Shown here: positions 58,063-64,000 of the stretch, piece after piece
How positions within the stretch are numbered: the first letter of the stretch is position 1
How the letters are laid out: each line of letters starts with the position of its first letter
Assembly (NCBI RefSeq): GCF_032102965.1
Contig: NZ_CP134880.1
Span: 434,001-498,000 of the forward strand
Origin: Demequina capsici
Lineage (GTDB): Bacteria > Actinomycetota > Actinomycetes > Actinomycetales > Demequinaceae
Length of the DNA: 64,000 nt
Direction of reading: 5' to 3'
Program-made: the position numbers and the translations under genes
Notes under the pieces: model-generated
The model's input: the letters and a program-made list of their open reading frames with translations, nothing else
Databases searched by the model: none
Told to the model about the DNA's origin: nothing

Positions 58063-58222
58063 TCTGAAACGTGCATTCCGGCATGCTGGCGGTTACAGTG
58101 GTCGCAGTTCATGGATCGCACCGCAGACGTGTGAGGCCCCCTTCAAGAGGGAACGGACGGCAAGGGCCGGTCGCTGGGGTCACGTCGCCGACGCGCCACA
58201 GGGTGCGGAAGGAAACGGGAAT

Positions 58223-58918
58223 TTGAGGTACGGATACAAGCGCGCACGAGCGCGTGCCATCGCGGTCTCCGCGGGTGGCGCCCTCGTGATCGTGCCGCTC
58301 GCAGGAGTCGCCGCCATGGCGCTCGTCACCCCCGGCGAGCAGACGGCCACCACACCCGACGCCGCTGTCGTCGCCGAGGTGAATGCGAGCCTCGCTCAGG
58401 ACATCGCCGAGGCGTCGACCGTGGTGGTCGCCTCGGGCAACGCCGCCTACGACTTCCAGGAGCCCTCGATCGAGGTCTCCGCGGATCCCAAGCCGGTCAC
58501 GGTCAAGAAGACGACGACCGCCACGACCACGACGGGATCATCGGCCAGGACGGTGGCCAACTCGAACGCCGTCGCAGCAGCCATCTCCGGCTCGGCAATC
58601 GTCGCCGAGGCCGCGAAGTACGTCGGAACCCCGTACCGCTCGGGTGGCTCGTCACCGTCGACGGGCTTCGACTGCTCGGGCTTCGTCTCCTACGTCTACG
58701 CCCAGTTCGGCATCTCGCTGCCGCACTACTCCGGCGCGTACTACAGCATCGGCACCCGGGTGTCCTCGCCCCAGCCCGGCGACATCATCGTGAGCCCCGG
58801 TCACGTGGCGATCTATGCGGGCCCCAACCTTCAGATCGACGCACCGACCACGGGCAAGACCGTCCAGTTCCGGTCCATCTGGCAGACCAACCCCGTGTAC
58901 ATCCGCATCACGGGCTGA
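58223..58918 (+). CDS. Second secreted NlpC/P60 endopeptidase
   Basis: 231 residues from a TTG at 58223 (GGGAA and an earlier AAGGA upstream); the next ATG falls inside the signal peptide, so TTG is the most likely start. After a hydrophobic segment (~11-35) and a Thr/Lys-rich linker there is an NlpC/P60 domain (~125-231). Catalytic Cys151 is in FDCSGFVSY and His194 in GHVAIYAG. It is smaller than the first such protein and has no coiled coil. The 160-bp leader upstream (58063-58222) contains a small CCCT/AGGG hairpin and a candidate -10 TACAGT at 58094, but no recognised riboswitch. Confidence 0.85.
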   Translation: MRYGYKRARARAIAVSAGGALVIVPLAGVAAMALVTPGEQTATTPDAAVVAEVNASLAQDIAEASTVVVASGNAAYDFQEPSIEVSADPKPVTVKKTTTATTTTGSSARTVANSNAVAAAISGSAIVAEAAKYVGTPYRSGGSSPSTGFDCSGFVSYVYAQFGISLPHYSGAYYSIGTRVSSPQPGDIIVSPGHVAIYAGPNLQIDAPTTGKTVQFRSIWQTNPVYIRITG

Positions 58919-58932
58919 CTGCTCCACGCTTC

Positions 58933-58964
58933 ACGAAGGCCGCTCCCTTGGGGGCGGCCTTCGT
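58933..58964 (+). terminator. Terminator after the second NlpC/P60 gene
   Basis: A stem of 11 plus 3 bp with one bulged T (arm ACGAAGGCCGC), loop TTG, starting 15 bp past the stop. Confidence 0.8.
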
Positions 58965-59007
58965 CGTGTGCGGGGCGCCGGTCATCGTGCGGCACCCGGT
59001 GATGGGT

Positions 59008-59021
59008 TATTGTCAACAATA
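59008..59021. promoter_or_regulatory. GntR operator before the regulator gene
   Basis: TATTGTCAACAATA, a palindrome with a further ATTGTC half-site at 59021-59026. The 12-bp core ATTGTCAACAAT is identical to that before the transporter. It lies about 80 bp before the GntR gene, suggesting autoregulation. Confidence 0.8.
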
Positions 59022-59101
59022 TTGTCGGTGGCTTCGCCGCGGGGCACGGCGGCCGAGCCGCCTCGTGCAGAGGTGCCGTGACGTCGGGTGAGGAGCGCTG
59101 G

Positions 59102-59728
59102 ATGGCTGCAGAGGGCAAGGTCTACGAGCAGCTCAAGGCCGCGATCCTGCGTGGCGACTACGTTCCCCGGCAGCGGCTCGTGGAGGCCGAGCTGTGCGAG
59201 GACCTGGGCGCGAGCCGGTTCCAGGTGCGCCGCGCGCTTCTCACGCTTGAGGCCGACGGCATCGTGGAGCACCTGCCCAACAAGGGCGCTCGCATCCGGG
59301 AGATCGGGGTCGACGAGGCGGTCGAGATCACCGAGGTGCGGATGGTCGTCGAGGGGCTCGTGGCCGCGCGCGCGGCGGAGCGGGTGGATGATGCGCAGGC
59401 GGAGGCGCTCCTGGAGATCGGGCGGCGCATGCGGGCGGCCGTCGCGGAGGGTGACGTCGCCACCTACTCCGAGATGAACGGCGTGCTGCACCAGACCCTC
59501 CGTGAGATCGCCCATCACGAGAAGGCGAACGGGATCATCGCGCGACTGCACGGGCAGATGGTGCGGCACCAGTACGCGCTCTCGCGAGTGCCCGGCCGTC
59601 CGTCGGTCTCCGTGGTGCAGCATGAGGACATCATCAAGGCCGTCGTGGCGCGGGATCCGTCCGCTGCCGAGGCCGCGATGCGCCTCCACATCTCCTCCGT
59701 CATCGATGCGTTGAGGGCGAATTCCTGA
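59102..59728 (+). CDS. GntR-family regulator, FadR/FCD subfamily
   Basis: 208 residues. An N-terminal winged helix (~5-70; LVEAELCEDLGASRFQVRRAL) binds DNA. The C-terminal all-helical FCD domain (~80-200) binds an effector, with conserved Asp/His positions around EVRMVVEG, FHxxL-like MNGVLHQTL and VQHEDIIKAV. FCD regulators usually answer to organic acids. The ATG at 59102 follows GAGGAG 6 bases upstream; the GTG at 59078 is less likely. It is followed by the ABC operon behind a second copy of its likely operator. Confidence 0.9.
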   Translation: MAAEGKVYEQLKAAILRGDYVPRQRLVEAELCEDLGASRFQVRRALLTLEADGIVEHLPNKGARIREIGVDEAVEITEVRMVVEGLVAARAAERVDDAQAEALLEIGRRMRAAVAEGDVATYSEMNGVLHQTLREIAHHEKANGIIARLHGQMVRHQYALSRVPGRPSVSVVQHEDIIKAVVARDPSAAEAAMRLHISSVIDALRANS

Positions 59729-59780
59729 TACCTCCAGGGGTACAGAAGTCCTGGTTGCCGCATGAATGTCAGCAAAGTCG

Positions 59781-59810
59781 CTGACAAGATTGTCAACAAT
59801 CTGTTACGGT
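59781..59810 (+). promoter_or_regulatory. ABC operon promoter with embedded GntR operator
   Basis: Candidate -35 CTGACA (59781) and -10 TACGGT (59805), 18 bp apart. The palindrome AGATTGTCAACAATCT (59787-59802) fills the spacer almost exactly, so a bound GntR protein would block polymerase. The core is shared with the site at 59008. Confidence 0.75.
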
Positions 59811-59863
59811 GGCGATGCACAGCCTCTCAATGGGGAGGGGTCGAAGGTCTCAAGGAGGAGCCC

Positions 59864-60886
59864 GTGCGTCACACACGAACCATCAGAAACGCAAGGACCA
59901 AGGCCGCGATGCTCGCGGTCGCCGCGATCGGAGCGCTCACGCTGGCCGCGTGCAGCTCCGGAACCACCGAACCGACCTCGTCAGCAAGCGAGACGAGCAC
60001 CGGCACCGCCACGACCGGCACGATGGAGATGACCCCCATCACCGTCGGCGTCATCCCGATCCTCGACGTCGCCCCGCTGTACCTGGGAATCTCCCAGGGC
60101 TTCTTCGCGGACGCCGGTCTCGAGGTCACCACCGAGCTCGCCCAGGGCGGCGCGGCGATCGTGCCCGGCGTCACGAGCGGCCAGTTCCAGTTCGGATTCA
60201 GCAACACCACGTCGCTGATCCTTGCTACCGCCAACGGCATCTCCATCCAGGCCGTCGCCCCCGGCGTCTCCAGCACCGGCGTCGACGGCGCCGACTTCGG
60301 CTCCGTGCTCGCCACGGCCGACAGCGGCATCACCTCGGCCGCGGACCTCGCCGGCAAGAAGATCGCCGTCAACACGCTCAACAACATCAACACGTCCACC
60401 ATCAACAAGATGGTCAGCGATGCCGGCGGCGACCCGTCGACGATCACGTACGTCGAGCTCGCGTTCCCGGACATCGTCCCGGCGATCGTGTCAGGCGACG
60501 TGGACGCAGGCCAGGTCGTCGAGCCCTTCCAGACCGTCGGCGAGGGCCAGGGTCTGGTGCAGGTGGGCTCGAACTACGCGCTCACCGACCCGAACCTGAT
60601 GATCGCCGAGTACTTCACGTCCACGGACTACGCGGACGCCAACCCTGACATCGTCGCCGCCTTCCAGGAGGCGATGACCAAGTCGTTCGAGTACGCGACC
60701 GCCAACCCGGACGCCGTCCGCGCGGCGCTCGCCGACTACACGAGCATGGACGAGGCCACCCAGCAGGCCGTCACCCTGCCCGCGTGGAACACGACGATCG
60801 ACGACAACACCGTCGACCTGCTCGCGCAGCTCGCCGTCCAGGACGGCTTCCTCACCGAGGTCCCCGACCTCACCGGCCTGAAGTGA
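59864..60886 (+). CDS. ABC transporter substrate-binding lipoprotein (NMT1/SsuA type)
   Basis: 340 residues. The signal peptide ends in lipobox LAAC followed by a Ser/Thr linker. The mature part begins TPITVGVIPILDVAPLYLGI and continues QGFFADAGLEV, the standard opening of nitrate/sulfonate/taurine/thiamine-precursor binding proteins. The ligand cannot be named from sequence. The GTG at 59864 follows AAGGAGGAG. A longer open frame starting at 59762 would run through the operator and is rejected. Two permeases and an ATPase follow. Confidence 0.88.
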   Translation: MRHTRTIRNARTKAAMLAVAAIGALTLAACSSGTTEPTSSASETSTGTATTGTMEMTPITVGVIPILDVAPLYLGISQGFFADAGLEVTTELAQGGAAIVPGVTSGQFQFGFSNTTSLILATANGISIQAVAPGVSSTGVDGADFGSVLATADSGITSAADLAGKKIAVNTLNNINTSTINKMVSDAGGDPSTITYVELAFPDIVPAIVSGDVDAGQVVEPFQTVGEGQGLVQVGSNYALTDPNLMIAEYFTSTDYADANPDIVAAFQEAMTKSFEYATANPDAVRAALADYTSMDEATQQAVTLPAWNTTIDDNTVDLLAQLAVQDGFLTEVPDLTGLK

Positions 60887-60998
60887 TCCCCGCCGGGGTC
60901 GCGGCGCCGTCCGCGACCCCGGCACCCGGGACACCGTGCCCTCCCGTGCCTCGCGCGGACGCCGGGCCTCAGCCCCCACGATCCCCTGGAGGATCCGC

Positions 60999-61835
60999 AT
61001 GACCTCGACTTCCTTCGCGGCACCCCCGCGGGCCGTCGCCGCAGCGGCGCCACGGCGACGTCGCAACCCTCGCCGCTACGACGCGCTGCTCGGCGTGATC
61101 GGCGTGCTGGGCGTGCTGGCGCTGTCGGAGACGCTCTCCCGCACCGGCATCGTCAACCCGGCGTTCCTGCCGCCCGTCACCGAGATGTACTCGACGCTGT
61201 TCTCGCTGCTCGGCGAGCACTCCTTCTGGGTCTCGCTCGGCGAGACCCTGCGCGGCTGGGCTGTGGGCCTCGCCGTCGCCATGATCATCGGGATCGTCGC
61301 AGGCGTCATCATCGGCTCGCTGCCATGGCTCAAGGCCGCCACGCACTCGACGATCGAGTTCCTGCGCCCCATCCCGTCCGTCGCGCTGATCCCGCTCGTC
61401 GTCCTGCTGTACGGCACCAAGCCGCAGTCGGCGCTGATCCTCGTGGTGTACGCGTCCGTCTGGCAGATCCTCGTCCAGGTGCTCTACGGGGTCGCCGACG
61501 TGGACCCCGTGGCGCGCGACACCGCACGGTCGTTCCACTTCGGCCGTCTGCGCATCTTCCGCTCGGTGCTCTGGCCCACCTCGCTCCCGTACATCCTTAC
61601 CGGCTTCAGGCTGGCTGCCGCGGTCGCGCTGATCCTCGAGATCACGGCAGAGCTCGTGATCGGCGTCCCTGGCCTCGGCCGTGACATCGGCATCGCGCAG
61701 AGCTCGGGCGCGGTCGCCGAGACCTATGCGCTGGTCATCGTCGTGGGCCTCGTGGGCGTGGCCGTGAACCTGCTGTCCCGTTTCGCGGAGCGCCGGCTCC
61801 TGTGGTGGCACCCGTCCGTCAGGAGCGAGTCATGA
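60999..61835 (+). CDS. ABC transporter permease (SsuC/TauC type), first
   Basis: 278 residues with about six membrane helices. The BPD-1 inner-membrane domain has the EAA-type loop ARDTARSFHFGRLRIFRSVL. A basic N-terminal region precedes helix 1. The ATG at 60999 follows GGAGG. The second permease overlaps by 4 bp. Confidence 0.9.
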   Translation: MTSTSFAAPPRAVAAAAPRRRRNPRRYDALLGVIGVLGVLALSETLSRTGIVNPAFLPPVTEMYSTLFSLLGEHSFWVSLGETLRGWAVGLAVAMIIGIVAGVIIGSLPWLKAATHSTIEFLRPIPSVALIPLVVLLYGTKPQSALILVVYASVWQILVQVLYGVADVDPVARDTARSFHFGRLRIFRSVLWPTSLPYILTGFRLAAAVALILEITAELVIGVPGLGRDIGIAQSSGAVAETYALVIVVGLVGVAVNLLSRFAERRLLWWHPSVRSES

Positions 61836-62617
61836 GCCTCACCCGCATCGGCCGTCGAGCCGTCCTCACCTTCGGCCTGCCGATCGTGCTGCTCGCGATC
61901 TGGTGGGTGGCCTCAGCCGGCTCCACGAACCCGTTCTGGCCGTCCCTGCAGACGATCCTGCAGGCGTTCCCTCAGACGTGGACCTGGGACAAGGTGGTCC
62001 AGGACGTCGTGCCGAGCCTCAGCCGCCTCGGCATCGGGTTCGCGCTCGCCGTGCTGCTCGGCATCATCGGAGGCACCGCGATCGGCCTGTCGCCCCGCCT
62101 GCGAGCGCTGTCGGAGCCGGTGCTCGAATTCTTCCGCGCCGTCCCGCCACCCGTCCTGGTGCCGATCATCGCGCTGTTCGCCGGGTACACCGGGTCGCTG
62201 GGGAAGATCGTCACCATCACGCTCGGGTGCCTGTGGCCCATCCTGCTCAACACCGTCGAAGGCGTCCGGGGCCTCGACCCGACGCTCACCGACACAGCGC
62301 GCAGCTACCGGCTCAGCGCGTGGCGACGCTTCGCCTTCGTGATCCTCCCGGGCGCCAGCCCGCGCATCTTCACAGGTGCGCGCCAGGCGCTCTCGATCGG
62401 CGTGATCCTCATGGTGATCTCCGAGCTGTTCGGGGCCAACCGCGGCCTCGGCGCTGCGATCGTCCAGTTCCAGAGGAGCTTCGCGATCCCCCAGATGTGG
62501 ACCGGCATCATCCTGCTCGGCCTCATCGGCGTGACCCTCTCCGCGATCTTCAAGGCCGTGGAGAACCGGACCCTGGCCTGGTACGTCGGCCAGCGTCAGA
62601 TGGAACGAGGAGAGTAG
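61832..62617 (+). CDS. ABC transporter permease (SsuC/TauC type), second
   Basis: 261 residues with about six helices. The ATPase-contact loop is TDTARSYRLSAWRRFAFVI. It resembles the first permease, so the channel is probably a heterodimer rather than the homodimer usual for SsuC/TauC systems. ATGA overlap with the first permease gene. Confidence 0.9.
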   Translation: MSLTRIGRRAVLTFGLPIVLLAIWWVASAGSTNPFWPSLQTILQAFPQTWTWDKVVQDVVPSLSRLGIGFALAVLLGIIGGTAIGLSPRLRALSEPVLEFFRAVPPPVLVPIIALFAGYTGSLGKIVTITLGCLWPILLNTVEGVRGLDPTLTDTARSYRLSAWRRFAFVILPGASPRIFTGARQALSIGVILMVISELFGANRGLGAAIVQFQRSFAIPQMWTGIILLGLIGVTLSAIFKAVENRTLAWYVGQRQMERGE

Positions 62618-62619
62618 AG

Positions 62620-63501
62620 ATGTCCCTGACCGATGCCCGTTTCGTGATGACCGAGGAGCCTGCCGCGAGCGTCGCGCCCGAGCCGGGCAGCGGCACGCCC
62701 GTCGCGCTCGACCTCCAAGGCGTCAAGAAGACGTACGACACCCCCGGGCGCCCGCACGTCGAGGCGATCCGCCAGCTCGATTTCCAGGTGGGCAGGGGAG
62801 AGCTGGTGTGCGTCGTGGGCCCGTCCGGCGCGGGCAAGACCACCCTGCTGCGCTCCATCGCGGGTCTGCTGGACGTGACCGAGGGCGCCGTCGTGCTCGA
62901 CGGCCAGGTGGTCACCGGGCCGCCGGCCGGGATGGCGGTCGTGTTCCAGGAGTACGGCCGGAGCCTCTTCCCGTGGATGACGGTCCGCCAGAACATCGAG
63001 CTGCCGCTCAAGGAGCACGGCATCCCCAAGGCGGTGCGCCGGGAGAAGGTGGACAAGGCGCTCGCCGAGGTCAGCCTGACCGAGGCCGCCGAGCAGCACC
63101 CCTGGCAGCTCTCCGGCGGCATGCAGCAGCGGGTCGCGATCGCCCGCGCGATCGCGTACGAGCCGTCGGTGCTTCTCATGGACGAGCCGTTCGCCGCCGT
63201 GGACGCGCAGACCCGTGCCGAGCTCGAGGACCTGGTCCGCGCGCTGTGGAAGCGGCTGGGCGTGACCGTGCTGTTCGTCACCCACGACATCGACGAGGCG
63301 GTGTACCTGGGCGAGCGCGTCATCGTCCTGTCCAACCGACCCACCGTGCTCATGGAGGACGTCAACGTGGACCTGCCGCGCGACCGTGACCAGCTCACGA
63401 CCCGCTCCGACCCGCACTTCGGGGAGCTGCGCGGTCACATCTATGCGCTGATCCAGAAGGCGAAGGCGGGGCACCGTCCGGACTCCGAGACGGAGGCGTG
63501 A
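62620..63501 (+). CDS. ABC transporter ATPase (SsuB/TauB type)
   Basis: 293 residues. Walker A is GPSGAGKTT (67-75), Q-loop FQEYGRSLFPW, signature LSGGMQQRVAIARAI, Walker B LLMDEPFAAVD and H-loop VTHDIDEA, typical of the nitrate/sulfonate/taurine group. About 28 Ala/Pro residues precede the domain. It starts 2 bp after the second permease. Confidence 0.93.
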   Translation: MSLTDARFVMTEEPAASVAPEPGSGTPVALDLQGVKKTYDTPGRPHVEAIRQLDFQVGRGELVCVVGPSGAGKTTLLRSIAGLLDVTEGAVVLDGQVVTGPPAGMAVVFQEYGRSLFPWMTVRQNIELPLKEHGIPKAVRREKVDKALAEVSLTEAAEQHPWQLSGGMQQRVAIARAIAYEPSVLLMDEPFAAVDAQTRAELEDLVRALWKRLGVTVLFVTHDIDEAVYLGERVIVLSNRPTVLMEDVNVDLPRDRDQLTTRSDPHFGELRGHIYALIQKAKAGHRPDSETEA

Positions 63502-63502
63502 C

Positions 63503-64000
63503 GTGGAGACCGTGATCCTCACCGACGTCCCGCGCCCGGCCCGCGAGACAGTCGAGGCGTTCTCGACCATCGGCGTCGCCACCGTGGGCGAGGCGCTGGG
63601 CCGAACCGGCGACCTGGGCTCCGATCTTCGCCCCATCCAGCAGGGCACGCGCATCGCCGGCACCGCCGTCACCGTGCTGAGCTGGCCGGGCGACAACCTC
63701 ATGATCCACGCGGCGATCGAGCAGTGCGGACCTGGAGACATCCTGGTGGTCACCACGCGCTCGCCGTCGCAGCACGGGATGTTCGGCGAGCTGTTCGCGA
63801 CGGGCCTTCAGAGGCGCGGCGTCGTGGGCGCGATCATCGACGCGGGAGTGCGCGACACGCAGGAGCTGCGGGACATGGGCTTCCCGGTGTGGTCCCGGCA
63901 CGTCAACGTCATGGGGACCGTGAAGAACACGCCCGGTGCCGTCAACGTGCCGATCGTGGTGGCCGGCCAGGTGATCGACGCGGGTGACATCCTCGTGTGC
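63503..64000 (+). CDS. RraA-like/HMG-CHA aldolase-family protein, N-terminal part
   Basis: The 166 visible residues run off the right edge. TVGEALGRTG, GTRIAGTAVTVLSWPGDN, and above all AIIDAGVRDTQELRDMGFPVW match the RraA-like fold shared by RNase E inhibitor-like proteins and 4-carboxy-4-hydroxy-2-oxoadipate (CHA/HMG) aldolases. The Arg-Asp in GVRD is the substrate/metal site of the aldolases. GTG start one base after the ATPase gene, so it is part of the operon. An aldolase role in aromatic or tricarboxylic acid breakdown is inferred from context. Confidence 0.8.
   Translation, partial: METVILTDVPRPARETVEAFSTIGVATVGEALGRTGDLGSDLRPIQQGTRIAGTAVTVLSWPGDNLMIHAAIEQCGPGDILVVTTRSPSQHGMFGELFATGLQRRGVVGAIIDAGVRDTQELRDMGFPVWSRHVNVMGTVKNTPGAVNVPIVVAGQVIDAGDILVC

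Noticed and set aside
59762-59863. Longer start of the ABC binding protein at 59762
   Set aside because: It would place the operator and promoter inside the coding region and put 34 residues before the lipoprotein signal peptide.

Overview
The window is a chromosomal segment of a high-GC Gram-positive bacterium, almost certainly an actinobacterium of the Micrococcales type. Family content points the same way: Lsr2, CarD, a SenX3/RegX3 pair, a DtxR-type regulator with all seven expected metal ligands, DUF3027, DUF3180 and DUF3263 proteins, an actinobacterial SerC, and frequent GTG starts with ATGA or GTGA overlaps. Species cannot be fixed from the sequence; a Demequina or Cellulomonas relative is a reasonable guess. 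Coding density is high and most of the window is housekeeping.

Layout. 1-4566: the end of an SGNH hydrolase, an OafA-like acyltransferase, metX and a secreted NlpC/P60 endopeptidase. 4879-19435: ppa, dacB, tilS, hpt, a solitary DUF559 endonuclease-like gene, ftsH, the folate genes folE-folP-folBK (folB and folK fused), a DUF3180 protein, two PH-domain membrane proteins, a Rossmann/DUF2520 protein, panC and panD. 19457-24381: nadB and nadC, split by a reverse-strand module of CoA-disulfide reductase/rhodanese plus a CsoR/CstR-family repressor. 24430-28549: lysS, a small membrane protein, lsr2, a lactonase-like propeller protein and gpmA. 28717-35488: phosphate regulon (phoU, senX3-regX3, pstSCAB) with two sets of PHO-box-like repeats. 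35557-40265: a lipoprotein, carD, ispD, ispF, cysS and rlmB. 40320-46445: a DUF4032 kinase-like protein, an orphan MsiK-type ATPase, a membrane Ser/Thr kinase and a MauE/DsbA-like redox pair. 46586-53297: tRNA-Thr, ung, DUF3263, a LytR C-terminal-domain protein, groL under tandem CIRCE elements, a DUF4031 protein, a cold-shock protein, a DUF3027 protein and a CAP-domain protein. 53637-58918: serC, manA, ugd, a dtxR/ideR gene and a second NlpC/P60 protein. 59102-64000: a GntR regulator, a nitrate/sulfonate/taurine-type ABC transporter and the start of an RraA-like aldolase gene.

How the parts work together. Folate, pantothenate, NAD and isoprenoid genes form compact, often translationally coupled runs. 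The phosphate genes are a complete sensing and uptake system. The ABC transporter run is probably a GntR-controlled catabolic cluster, because the same 12-bp operator core occurs before the regulator gene and before the transporter.

The least ordinary features are: three copies of a 92-94 bp inverted-end element, two of them bracketing the DUF559 gene; a 60-bp C4N4 tract directly after hpt that would be a strong G-quadruplex former on the other strand or a Rho-loading site; the persulfide-type repressor and reductase module inside the NAD genes with a perfect palindromic operator; and the GntR/ABC/aldolase cluster at the right edge. I found no CRISPR array, prophage, transposase or rRNA gene.
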